Below are positions 1 through 10,115 of a stretch of DNA of 64,000 nucleotides, in pieces. Each line of letters opens with the position of its first letter. Positions within the stretch are counted from its first letter, which is position 1. The position numbers and the translations under genes were made by a program. Source of the stretch: Chrysogorgia sp. JL179-B06 (taxonomy: Eukaryota; Cnidaria; Anthozoa; Scleralcyonacea; Chrysogorgiidae). The stretch covers positions 8,340,501-8,404,500 of the forward strand of contig JAYKKM010000437.1 of assembly GCA_035772405.1 (NCBI GenBank). Reading direction: 5' to 3'. The notes under the pieces are model-generated. The model ran no database searches. It worked only from the letters and a program-made list of their open reading frames with translations, and was not told where the DNA came from.

Positions 1-166
1 TATCGTCTGTCTACTCCGAGCTCTCCCTCATTTATAATGATAAATAAGTAACTTTATATAATTACGAATATATTGTTGTAAGAGCATTGAGACTATTGTA
101 TAATGCTTCTAAAACGTCTTTATTATTATTATTATTATTATTATAACAGGCCAAATGAAATCTTAC

Positions 167-556
167 CGTAATTAAGGTGTTGGCAATTGTTGAGCTTTAT
201 ACAAGGCTTAACAAATATGACCAGGTCGCCTTCCATAGGCTCAGGATTCGCTGTAAGACAAATTCCATAATCATTATCAAGATAAAAATATCTCAAGTTA
301 CCATCAATATCTCGTCGAAATTTCACCGCGTTACTTGTAGTACTGCGTAGAACGGGAGAAAAACTGTCTCCAGGAGCATTATTTTTACCAGGTGGTAAAA
401 TGAAGTTTCCAGAAACAATATGACGTATTGGATAATCATGTGACACGAGGAACATGGCATTTTTACTGAAGCAGTTAGTTGACCACACCAAGAAAATGTT
501 ATTTTTTGGAAAGATGCATAAACCATTGGAATGTCTGATTGGACCACCAATTGCAT
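167..556 (-). CDS. Exon: ricin-like beta-trefoil module
   Basis: 390-nt exon bounded on the minus strand by acceptor ttcctag (AG at 558-557) and donor GTAAGA starting at 166. It is phase 1 at both ends and open for 129 whole codons. The protein shows three similar subdomains of about 40 residues: one starting GGPIRHSNGLC, a second at PIRHIVSG, a third at GNLRYFYLDNDYGICL. This I-x-H...G-x-C pattern is like the alpha/beta/gamma repeats of a ricin-B-type lectin fold. The classical QxW motifs are not obvious, so sugar binding cannot be assumed. The sequence past the donor also stays open for a few codons, but that is intron read-through. Confidence 0.75.
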
Positions 557-3500
557 CTAGGAATTCAAAAATAAATCAATATATATGATGGATTTAATTG
601 TACAAAATGATTGAAATAGAAGCCCATCAGGGGTTTGTCTACCTAATTTAACATAGCTTTTTGAGTTAAAACAAGAGAATCTAATTCCCACAAGTTGCCA
701 CGTGTTACTTTAGCGACCAGTCGTTATTTATGGCCGGGGTAGAGAAAATCGTTGGTTAACTGAAAATTCTAAGACCTAAATGTTGAGTAAAAAAATCACT
801 TCTCTGAAGGGTTGGGTAGGAAAATTTCATGACTATTTATACATAAACAATTAAGAGTTCATCATTTAAAATTGGAATCGCATCATCAGTTCTCCTTAGT
901 CATCGTTACACATTAGCTTTTGTTATTGTGTTCCTCTCCTTGTTTTCCTTGGATTCCTGCTCTAGGGAGATAATAATCTGAAAGTTACAGTAGGATCTGT
1001 CTGTATATCTATTTGGGTTTGTTATTAAAACGTGTATCGACGATATGCGCTGGGAATTACGCTTTATCTAACTTTTTTCTTCTTGGGTTGGGTAAAAAAT
1101 GTTCTTTACCCATAAATGTTTGGGACGGTTAAATATCTGATCTTAATTTGGTTGGGTAAATATTTTTTCCAGCACCAAATCTATTTCTCTTCAGCCCCCA
1201 CCCCGACCATAAATGATGACCGATCCCTTAGTTGCACTGAATGGAGACCCAGACTGAGAAGAAGCAAAAGTCTGTTATTGCAAAGGCAGCATACTTTCTC
1301 CTCGATTATTTTAAGAACCTGAGCTGGGGTCCGACCCAAGGTCGCGAACCTGGATCTTCCAGCTGATAGACTGGCAAGTAGTATTCACTACGTACACTAT
1401 GCTGGCTGGTCCATTCCGGCATATAAATTTTACTATGAGCTCGAGTCATATATGAGCTCATAGCCGACAATAATTCCAAGGGCGAATGTAATTAGAGATT
1501 TTCGTTCGAGTCAACAAACTTTCGTTGACACTCCTAAAGGCCATGTCATCCGTAGCTTCTTTCGTAGGTTGTTCATCTTCTAATCCTATCAAAAATGAGG
1601 ATTCACAACTTGAACGCTTTTTTGGTAAGTTGATCACTGTTGTTCTCATGTTGAATTTTACAACTCGGCAACATTTTTGTGTCACTGCATGTTGCAAGAA
1701 TAATGAAACAACTTGAAGTTTGTTTTTTTTGCGAAGCAAATTGCAGGGCCTCAGGGCCTTAGACGGCATCATTATTTTCCAGTCCCAACTACGATGCTAT
1801 CATTCCTGAATTGATTCTTTGAATAGGAGGAATAAAGGTTGGGAAAACGATTTATAACATCTTGACTTGACAGTTACAATAGAAACCTTTATGGCTTACC
1901 AGAATTAGCTGAATTGAGCAAGTTACCGCTAATTCAGAATACAGCGACATGAGACTTGTCAGTGCGAGGGTTAAAGAATCTGGTTGCCAGTAAGATCAAG
2001 GTACTGTTGATTACTTTCAAAGCTTTACATGGTCGGGCACCTATTTATATCAGTGAATTAATTACTGACTCATTATAACCCTACTTGCACTTTAAGATCA
2101 TCTCACCGAAATTTGCTATTTATGCCAAAATCGAATACCGTCGAACAATATTAAGACTTCTAATTAAAAAGATTGCTAAGTGCCCCGACCCTCAAGGTTT
2201 TTTATTGAACGTATATGTCAGAGCTCTGATGTACTCATGATCTTTTGAAAGGCGGTAAGGACGTGGATTCGGAAATTTACAACAATCTAATTTTGCCAAC
2301 TCTACCAGAAAACATCTCATCTTCGTGTAGAGCTGAGTAAGCTGACACTCTCCATCAAGTAGTGGAACGTTCACATCTCTTACATAAATAGGAGTTATTG
2401 GAGATATCGTTGAAATACTAGATTTTCTGCTATTATAAGAAAAAGTGATACAAAATGATATCTTCAAAATGATATCTATGAAGATCACATTAACCAAACA
2501 TTACATGTCCGCTTAGATATACGACTTTCATCTTCTCGTCTTGATAAATCATTTACTCGTTAGCTAGTAGTATAGTTCACTCACTCGTGAGAGATATCAC
2601 CAACATTCAAAAATAACATTTGTATATCTTCACCTATACTCACACAAACCTACTCACACACTGCACGTTCTCGGACACCTCAGTCACCTATACTCACTCA
2701 CACCTACCTATATGTACTCAAACACATACCTATATAGCCTTTCACATACCTACTCATCCTACTCACACACAACTACTCACACCTGCTCTCTCATGCACAT
2801 CTATTCACATTCACCTATAACTACTCTCACAAACCTACCTGCTCTCTCTTACACGTTCAATAACCTCTATATATTCTGATTATATGTACATGCTGTTTTC
2901 ATTAATTATATATATATTATACAGTTATTGGATGAGGCTGAGCATGATATCAAGAATTATCCAGACCGAGATTAATGTTATCTGCCGAAGGCTGAGGCGG
3001 ATAACATTGACCGAGGTCTGGATAATTATTGATATCATGCGTAAGCCGAATCCAATAATTGTTTTATTATACGTTGTTCAAAATAGTCTTACTAAAAATA
3101 TACAAACAAATCTACTACAAGCCAATTTTTTATTTTGTAATTTTCGCGCGCTTAGTCCTAGTGACGTCATCAGCGTTTAATAATTTTTGTTTTGGACACC
3201 TCCGTGCAATAATTCACATTATTATTTATTTAAAATAATTCGTGATCGCTGATTGGCTAACAGCCAACGGTGAAATCGTCATATCAACTCATTGCCCTAC
3301 CAAATATGGAGTTGTGACATCAATGGTGCAATATGACAAAAGATTGTTGCACGATTGACGTCACCTGATGCAATATGAACAACTAATATTGCACGCTATG
3401 ACCTTTTTCCAACGATGCAGGACGAAAGTTGATTGCCTCAGTAAAACACAAATGGCTTCCTCAAAGGAACGGTTTTTAAATAAATTATTTTAAATAAATA

Positions 3501-4632
3501 ATAAAACAATTATTGAATTCGGTTTTCGCATGATAAGAAGAATTATCAAGGCCTCAGTTTGTGTTATCCGCCTCAGCCGATAACACAAACTTCGGCCTTG
3601 ATAATTATTCTTATCATGCGAAAACCGAATTCAATAATTGATAAGTGTTCGACGGAAATGACGTCGCGCCTGCCGGACATTGAGAATATAGGCGTACGGG
3701 CAAAATTTTGTAGGGGGGGCTGAGCATAACTTGCCCGAATAAATGATGACGTCAATATTACTGAAGAACACGAATTGCTATCGTTTAGTCTAAGCATTAT
3801 TGCACATGCACGTTTTTCATTAATGTATATGAACATGCATTGGAAACATATATATTAGGGGGGTCCAGGGGCATGCTTCCCCGAGAAAAAGTTTGAATTT
3901 TTGATTCCGTGAAAGTGTATTTCCTGCAATTTGAGGGCACTTTTCTCGTTTTTGCAGCCGCGGCAGTGTGCGGGATTCGAAGTATTTAATTACCGTTAAA
4001 GCAACACAGATTTTCCAAATTTAGACCGTGTGGATATCTCTCCCGCAACGCGCATAGGGAATGCGTTGCACGACAGTAGAAGAGAAGGAAGGAAAACACA
4101 AAACCAAATGTATTAGGTATATTCAAGTTGAATATACAAGATTACGTTTAGACAACGCCCGGACCAAGGCCTGGCTATATGCCACTTTTAACCATTGCTA
4201 AACGATGAACAACAATGAAATCCCAGATTTCCCTCAATGAGAATCCGTTATAATGTCATTAAGTTGCACTCAAATATTAGGACCCTTTTTGCCCGAATAA
4301 CAAGACCATTTTTGCCCGAATAGAGCTAATTTTTCGGACAACTGGGGGGGGGGGGGGGGGGGGGGGCTGCAATAAGAAACGAGAATGAAGTTTCAGAAGA
4401 ATGAAGAATGAATGTATAATAATAAATATTATTGTAGAAATGAACCGGACAGGATTCTATATGTGGAAGAAAGAAGTGTTTATAAGAAAGAGATGGAAAT
4501 TACCACTGGTTTTGTAATAACATCTTGTAGATGAAGAATCGTAACAGCAGTTCAGTGCCAAGCATTTCTGTCTTGTTATAGAATCATATCCACAATCAAA
4601 CCTCTCTGATTCAGGCAAATCACAAGCAATCA
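167..4632 (-). CDS. Partial gene: trefoil plus beta-trefoil lectin-like secreted protein
   Basis: Two minus-strand exons can be joined: 4632-4504 (trefoil) then 556-167 (beta-trefoil-like). Both are phase-1 symmetric. The last G of the trefoil exon plus AT of the next makes GAT (Asp) and the frame continues with no stop. The intron of about 3.9 kb contains a LINE relic, a low-complexity tract and hairpin elements. No start, signal peptide or stop is visible: the upstream exon(s) lie to the right of 4632 and were not found, and the gene runs off the left edge. Cysteine-rich trefoil and ricin-like modules are typical of secreted or mucus-associated proteins, so an extracellular role is inferred. 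The exon calls are firm; their assignment to one transcript is likely but unproven. Confidence 0.72.
557..1320. other. Intronic, nothing recognised
   Basis: AT-rich sequence inside the intron of the trefoil gene. I see no exon with matched splice sites and no clear repeat boundary. Confidence 0.4.
1322..1412 (-). repeat. Possible tRNA-derived SINE head
   Basis: Read on the minus strand, this stretch has an A-box-like TAGTGTACGTAGTGAATA and, about 40 nt later, a B-box-like GGTTCGCGACC. This is the arrangement of a pol III promoter from a tRNA. No convincing acceptor or anticodon stem was found, so it is at best a decayed SINE head. Confidence 0.35.
1890..2165 (+). pseudogene. Relic of non-LTR retrotransposon RT C-terminus
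   Basis: The plus strand reads LIQNTAT, then a clear segment KIKVLLITFKALHGRAPIYI followed by SELI (from about 1989). This is the conserved C-terminal region after the reverse transcriptase of CR1/L2-type LINEs (IQN-A-R, then FKAL-G-AP-YI-ELI). Stops and frame changes before and after show it is dead. It sits in sense orientation inside the intron of the minus-strand gene, that is, antisense to that gene. Confidence 0.65.
2625..2870. repeat. CTCACAC/CTAC low-complexity tract
   Basis: Imperfect short repeats built from CTACTCACAC and CACCTATACT words, pyrimidine- and CA-rich on the plus strand. The short ORF across it is a by-product of the repeat. Confidence 0.8.
2924..3640. mobile_element. 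Foldback element with a hairpin at each end
   Basis: Two long hairpins bracket about 445 bp. The left one (2924-3061) folds TTATTGGAT...GCATGATATCA on its complement around a GCTGAGGCGGA loop. The right one (3508-3640) is nearly perfect, with arms of about 62 nt and about three mismatches, folding around a CGCCTCAGCC loop. The two hairpins also share the outer AATAATTGTTTTATTA / TAATAAAACAATTATT inverted repeat facing inward. No coding capacity. Probably a non-autonomous DNA element or two nested ones. Confidence 0.75.
3840..3965. repeat. GGGGGTCCAGGGGCATGC repeat fragment
   Basis: A fragment containing GGGGGTCCAGGGGCATGC followed by a GTGAAAGTGTATTTCCTGCA-like stretch. A similar block recurs at about 5180-5250, and shorter relatives at about 16610-16660 and 22480-22510. 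It belongs to a dispersed repeat, probably a hAT-like MITE. Confidence 0.5.
4344..4366 (+). repeat. Poly(G) tract of 23 G
   Basis: An uninterrupted run of 23 guanines, able to form a G-quadruplex and prone to slippage and assembly error. It lies between a repeat and the trefoil exon. Confidence 0.95.
4504..4632 (-). CDS. Exon: P-type (trefoil) domain
   Basis: 129-nt exon with acceptor ttttgcag (AG at 4634-4633) and donor GTAATT starting at 4503, phase 1 at both ends. It has no ATG, so a start-to-stop ORF search misses it. The translation contains six cysteines in trefoil spacing: a first Cys, then RFDCGY, IT, a third Cys, the adjacent NCCYD pair and a final RCYY. The family consensus has the R-x-x-C-G, I-T and C-C-[FY]-D elements, all seen here. 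Trefoil domains are compact, protease-resistant extracellular modules found in mucus and zona-pellucida-type proteins. The next exon in frame is the beta-trefoil exon at 556-167. Confidence 0.85.
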
Positions 4633-4737
4633 CTGCAAAACATGGAAATTACAATAATTGTATACTGTTTCATAAAACGGGATAAGAAATAATCTGAACT
4701 AGTTATTTTCGTATACATTTTAGATACATCACATATT

Positions 4738-5675
4738 AAAGTGGTACTACGATCAAATTTTTACCTATCGATATTTTTACGTATTTATAAAGCAGAACTG
4801 CTAAATATTACTCGGTCGAAACCGTTTTGCGATTCGACAATGGCAAGTATAATTATTTTTCTGACTCCGAATCTGGAGTTGTTATGTCCGCCATTAATCG
4901 TTCATGTTCCTGACTAGCGTAACAAAGTGACGTCAGATTCTCAACGCGCGAAGACTGACTCCACAATCAAGGTCGTTTTTTCAAATTCTTAGTCTGAAAG
5001 GCTAGACATTTCATCTACTTCTCGAAGAAAACAAGAAAACAAGTAACCTCGACTGAAATTCAGGCGTAGCATTGAGAATCTGACGTCACAAACAATATTA
5101 CCTTTTGAAAACGTTCTTAATAATGGTGGCCTAAATAATGGCGGAAGACGTTTTGTTTTGGGGGGCTAACTGCATCCTCTAGGGGGGTCAGGGGCATGCT
5201 CCCGCGGAAAAAATTTCAAAACTAGTATCTCTGAAATGGTATTTCGTGCATTCTGGGACTGTTCCTCACAGACTTGTCAGGTTCATTGGTTGTGCCCAAA
5301 ATGAGCACGTTTGGGAGGTGAGAAAGTCTGTAAGAGCTGACATGGTACCAGAATTCAAGGGGAAAACGAACCAGACCTTTGAATAACTTAGTTTATCTTT
5401 CGCTCAATATCCGTTGTCGTTGCAAGTTCGATTTACTTAATTAAACCACCAGTTAAACAAGGGAACAAACAGTGTTTTAGCTCTAAAATCCTAAAAATAT
5501 TGGGGGGCTAAGCCACCCCATCTCAAATGTTGGGGGGCGTATAGCCCCCCCCCCTATTCCGCCGCCCTTCAAAATACAATTTTTTAGTATTTTGTTACAT
5601 CGATGATCACTTTCTAAATCTGAAAAATCTAAAAAACGGTGATGAATTTTCATCGTATGATCGTAGTGTCACTTT
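4738..5675. mobile_element. Foldback MITE (AAAGTG...CACTTT) with nested insertion
   Basis: Starts AAAGTGGTACTACGATCA and ends TGATCGTAGTGTCACTTT, an inverted terminal repeat. Inner arms also pair (GTGACGTCAGATTCTCAACG against GCATTGAGAATCTGACGTCA). About 5150-5575 holds a GC-rich inserted block rich in GGGGGGCTAA and GGGGGGCGTATAGCCCCCC. A second member begins at 63564 and runs off the window. Confidence 0.8.
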
Positions 5676-5994
5676 AAGAAGAATTTTATATAATTAACAT
5701 CGCAACAAAAGCCAAAACTTATAGGTTGAAGCTTGAAGATGCGAATTCGCCTGTTGGTGTACGTATATGTCTCACGAGAAGATAAACTCGAGGCGATTTT
5801 TGCGATCATTTTTACCGTAATATGTTGCCTTTAAAAATCGAGCAAAAATGGCATGTATAAACACTTATCAATTCTCTGTGCAACGTTCTGTTTAGTTATA
5901 TTTTAGTATATAAAAGTAGTGTTTTATAAGGATTTCCACATTTTATATAAAAGAAAAACGCTCGTTAAGGCCATGGGGGTGTGTGATGCCAAGT

Positions 5995-6295
5995 TTAACT
6001 CTTTCTTGACGGGCTGAAAAACATCCAAAATTCGGAACCTCCTCTAATTTGTTCTATTGATATCTTTAGAAATAACCATAACAGTTGAAAAAGCTATACA
6101 TTTCTGAAAGCCTAATAAACCGGTGTTACCAATGCTTTTACATTTCCCGAACAAGACACACTTGCACGCCTGCGTAACATCATGCATGGAAATTCAAAAT
6201 GCCACCAATCGCAGAGCTTTTTTATGAAATCAAATCAAACTTGGCGTGTGAGTGGTTTCAACTCTGGCGTTACCATGTGCCGTGTTTTTTTTAGA
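5995..6295 (-). mobile_element. TTAACTCTTTCC MITE, truncated, reverse copy
   Basis: Starts TTAACTCTTTC and follows the reverse complement of the elements at 52513-54836, including the CGCCAAGTTTGATTTGATTT core. An internal piece and one end are missing. Termini with TTAA hint at a piggyBac-like origin; that superfamily link is inference. Confidence 0.7.
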
Positions 6296-6860
6296 GCAAC
6301 ATGAGGGAGAGTTTTTATCCGGACCTTATAACTTACCTATCAGCGTGCATTATTTGGCGTACAGGCCAGAAAACAAGCTCAACCGCTCTGCAGCCATATA
6401 TAATATTAATATCTATACTAAGACAACTTATAAAAGAACTCACAGCAGTATAAATTGATTATGTATATATTTGTATAAAATTAGATTGTATAATTCCTAA
6501 AGCTTTTGCCGAAATAGTTAATTTACTTTATAATTTTTCTTTTCATATGTATTTACACGGCCATTTGAAATGAGGCAACGCCGCAACAGACTGAGGACAC
6601 CGTATGTAAATAAGTTTAAATTACAAATTACATTTCTGACCACCGGTCTTTGCTGTGAGGCGTCAAAATCAAGTCGTGAATCGAAAAACACGGCACACGG
6701 TAACGAAAGATTAAAAATTGAAACTCGACAAGCGCCATAAGGCACATGAGATCCACACGCCAAGTTTGATTTTATATAAAAAACTCTGCGATTTGTGGCG
6801 TTTTGAATTTTCATGATGCTACGGCTGGCGTGCAAGATGGCATTTTCTATAATATATATA

Positions 6861-7143
6861 GTTTAATCGAGTGACTGATGCCAAATATTACTTGTAATAT
6901 ACCCAGAATCTTATCCCGGCATTACCACAACTATATATATACAGAACTCGTGACTAGGCTCTCGGCAACGGCCTCCGTAGCTCAGTGGTCAGAGCACTGC
7001 ACTAGCATCGCAGGGTCGCAGGTTCAATTCCAGCCGAAAGGCCTTGAAGTTGCATTTTCCGCAACTGGTCCCGGTTTGTTCTTAAAATGTATATATTCCT
7101 ACACTCGAAATTTTTCTTCACCATAAATCCTGAGAACATGTAG
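6861..7143 (+). repeat. tRNA-Ala-derived SINE, unit 1
   Basis: Residues 6970-7043 fold like a tRNA: acceptor GGCCTCC against GGCC at the end, D arm GCTCAGTGGTCAGAGC, anticodon loop CTAGCAT (anticodon AGC, Ala) and T arm GGTTCAATTCC. Mismatches in the acceptor, anticodon and T stems argue against a working tRNA. A fixed non-tRNA tail follows (TTGAAGTTGCATTTTCCGCA ... GTTTAATCGAGTGAAATGCC). This is a SINE head plus body. Confidence 0.8.
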
Positions 7144-7457
7144 TTTAATCGAGTGAAATGCCAAATATTACTTGTGAATATACCCATAATCTTATCCCGG
7201 CATTACCACCACCATATATACAGAACTCAGTCGTGACTAGGCTCTCGGCAACGGCCTCCGTAGCTCAGTGGTCAGAGCACTGCACTAGCATCGCAGGGTC
7301 GCAGGTTCAATTCCAGCCGGAAGGCCTTGAAGTTGCATTTTTCGCAACTGGTCCCGGTTTGGTCTTAAATGATGTATGTATTCTAACACTCGAAATTTTC
7401 CTTCACCATAAATCCTTTCAACATGTAGTTTGATCGAGTGAAATGCCAAATATTACC
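7144..7457 (+). repeat. tRNA-Ala-derived SINE, unit 2
   Basis: Same head (7253-7326) and tail as the unit 283 bp upstream, in direct tandem. The TTTGATCGAGTGAAATGCC sequence follows again at its end, then a (TA)n tract. Partial copies occur at 11430-11785 (reverse) and 24250-24385. Confidence 0.8.
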
Positions 7458-7499
7458 TATATATATATATATATTATATATATAAAAGCATGGTAGGAC

Positions 7500-8090
7500 C
7501 AACTCCTTATAGGGAGTTTGAATCAGACAAAATTTCAGCAATATTGTGAAGGTTGGCGAGTGGTTATGTGACGAGCTACATAAAGAGGTTTTTACGAAGG
7601 GTATACACGTTTGCGTAATACAATAGGTACGTGTGTTATGTTTTTAGACTCGCTAATTCCAAATCTGTTTGCACAATAGCGTAGAGTCTGGCTGCTATTA
7701 ATAGCTCAAAAAGCGGAGCTCATTTGCAATCATTTGTGAGTCAAAGTGGTTTATTTGTATTTCTTTTGTTATGGCCGCAAGAATTATGGGTAAAAGCGGA
7801 CAAACATCGGTACTGACGTCATCTCGACGGAGCGCTATTGAAAACGGTTAAATAATATTGATCGAGATAACGTTCAAAATAATATACGACGAAGCGGCTG
7901 GCTCATTGCCGACTAATTTCTAAGTACATAAACCGTTTTTACGAAGGATATAACAGACACGTATGTTATGTATTTAGACTCGGTAATTCCAAAACTGTTT
8001 TCAGAATTGAAATCGCGCGAGTAAATATTGTCCGAGATAACGTTCAAAATGTACGTACGACGAACCGGCCTTGCATGGGAACGCGGCACT
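7500..8090 (+). repeat. Dispersed ~190-bp tandem repeat (R family)
   Basis: Carries repeated words such as TTTTTACGAAGGGTATA, CGTATGTTATGTATTTAGAC and GGTAATTCCAAATCTGTTTTC. Related blocks lie at 9310-9540, 20320-20690, 25270-25520 and 41050-41480, in both orientations, each with one to three units. No coding potential. Confidence 0.75.
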
Positions 8091-8372
8091 GGGGACCATG
8101 GATGGGGAAAAGAAGTGTGTGTGTGTGTGGGAGGGGGGGGGAGTTGTTAGAAAAGGCGAGCGAGGGGTTATAATGGAACGTATTTCTAGTCAATATTAAC
8201 ATAATGTGTCTTGTTCGGGAAATTTAAAAGCACTAGTAAAAGCTGGTTTATTGGGCTTTCAGAAAATGTTTAGCTTTCGCAACAGTACTAGTTATGGTTA
8301 TTTCCGGAGATATCAATCACTTATATCAATAGAACAAAGAAGAGGTCCGCCCGACAGGAAAGAGTTAATAAT

Positions 8373-9300
8373 CACATTGTAACTGTCGCATGAGAACTCT
8401 TCAGACTAAGTTTCTGAACAAGTCGCTCGTCGGTGGCTCTCGCGGATCAAATAGGATCTTTCGGTTGCGTTTCATTATTTTATTTCATGACAGATTACTC
8501 ATACAACGATCGGTTTCACTCTCTAATACACATATTGATTAGTACAATCGTAACACTCTTCGATCAACCAATGACACTCTGTTTTACACTCATTGATGGA
8601 CATCGCTCATTGACGGTCAACTCCGTTCACTTAAGTCTTAACTTCATCTCCAACTTTCTTACTTCGAATTCAACTCCGAATTTCAACTGTGAATTCAACT
8701 GTGAATCTCAACTCCCAAACACTCATCGTGCACTCTTATTTATACCGTAACCAACAATCGACATGAAGATATTTGTTACAAGGTCACTCTGGGACACATC
8801 TAGAAAAAACCTCCAAAAATGACGCATTTTCTATGCGAAGTCCCGTAGGCTATTTCCTGTTATTGTGCATGTTTGCTAATTAGTAAAAGTTTCTTTTCCT
8901 AATTACATTATCTTCGATCTCAACTAATACTGTCAACAACTCGTCACTTGTTGTTCTAGCATTTCCTAACACCTTTTAACATCTTTTAACACTCCCTACC
9001 ATCCTCTCAAATAATCCTCCCCACCATGGCGCTCTCTCCTGAATTTTCACTATGTTTAAGTTATGTCTGCTCTAAGCTCCGGATGTTTCTGGAGCTTCTC
9101 TAACGCCTTTTCTGTCGCTTTAAACACAATCGATCTTAGCGTTCCCCTTCTCGTGCTTTTTGAAAGGACTTTGAAAGGTCTCAGCCGAAAGGTTGTGAAC
9201 CAATTCTAAGACGACATTGTTCCAACTTCGTAGAGTTCATCGGTCTCGCAAGCGACGTCCGGAAGCGACGGAGCGAAGCGAGGGTGATAATCTCGCCGAG
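8373..9300. other. No gene recognised
   Basis: AT-rich. The ORF at 8433-8750 starts without an ATG and encodes low-complexity, serine-rich sequence resembling no family I know. A GC-rich hairpin-like module (GGAGCGAAGCGAGGGTGATAA) sits at about 9270-9300. Confidence 0.4.
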
Positions 9301-9309
9301 GCAGGGATC

Positions 9310-9540
9310 CATTTCTCACGAAACATTTGTGATCTGACGAATTATGTATTTAGACTTGGTAATTCCAAATCTATTTTCAAAATTGAAAACGGTTAAATAT
9401 TGATTGCGAAACGTTCAAAATAATATACGACGAAGCGACCGCCCGATTGCCGACTAATTTCTAAGTACATAAACCGTTTTGACAAAGGGTATGTACGTTC
9501 TACACGTATGTTATGTATTTAGACTCTGCAATGTAGCACT
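9310..9540 (+). repeat. R-family repeat block
   Basis: Shares ATTATGTATTTAGACT, GGTAATTCCAAATCTATTTTC and AATATACGACGAAGCG with the block at 7500-8090. Confidence 0.7.
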
Positions 9541-9639
9541 GTAAAGGACGGGGACCTATGCAGTGGTAACTGGTGGGCCAATTTGTTGTCAGTGCAGCTG
9601 GCCAGCTTGTAGGGCCTGGTGAGCCAAATGGCCAGTATA

Positions 9640-10115
9640 CATGTTAAAATATGCCTTGAGTAACATAGCATGAAAATATGGCTATATATACTTTCCTTGT
9701 GCCCTCTCCCGTTACTTTTACGTCTAATGACCCTGCTAAATCAACTCTCGTATACCCTAAATTCTGGAAGCGGTGTGACTTTCGGTGCACTATAAAACTG
9801 GCCCCTGGCATATTTTGCACATTACACAGCTGTCCACGATCTTTTTAACGGTCTGATTGCCATTTGGTAACCAATATTCCTTTCTCCATCTGTTAAGGTT
9901 GCTCTCGTGCCACACTGATGCACCCGATCGTGACACTCGCGAATAATTATCCTGGTTAATTCGTGGTCATTGGGCAGGCTCTCAGGATTAGTTTGTCTTC
10001 CCACACATCTTTAATTTCTTTAAGACCGAATTTCGCTAGCTACTTAACGTTTTCCTGCTTTCTTAAATGGATTTGGGCTGCTTTAATCCATTCTTCTTCC
10101 GCTCTGAATAATGAT
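9640..10115 (-). pseudogene. Decayed BEL/Pao integrase
   Basis: Minus-strand segments in successive frames match the BEL/Pao integrase order: AEEEWIKAAQIHLRKQ (about 10110-10060), the zinc-binding region HELTRIIIRECHDRVHQCG with TL and an R (about 9970-9890), CVMCKICQG (the Cys pair), TPLPEFRV, then VDLAGSLDVK and RKVYIAIFSC (start of the catalytic core with its first Asp). At least two frameshifts and several stops separate them. BEL/Pao elements are LTR retrotransposons; the integrase inserts the cDNA. Its partner fragments are at 12275-12536 and about 13150-13330. Confidence 0.8.

Larger units (their letters stand above)
6655..8372 (+). mobile_element. TTAACTCTTTCC MITE split by a 1.3-kb insertion
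   Basis: The left part (about 6655-6855) carries the AATCGAAAAACACGGCACAC to GCAAGATGGC core. The right part (about 8190-8372) resumes at ATTAACATAATGTGT and ends GACAGGAAAGAGTTAA. The 1.3 kb between them holds two SINE units and a dispersed tandem repeat, so those arrived later or by rearrangement. With 5995-6295 it forms an inverted pair. Confidence 0.65.

Noticed and set aside
2192..2497. 101-codon minus-strand ORF inside the trefoil-gene intron
   Set aside because: No recognisable domain and no symmetric splice sites; might be transposon debris.
6970..7326. Two functional tRNA-Ala genes
   Set aside because: Mismatches in acceptor, anticodon and T stems and a fixed repeat tail; better explained as SINE heads.
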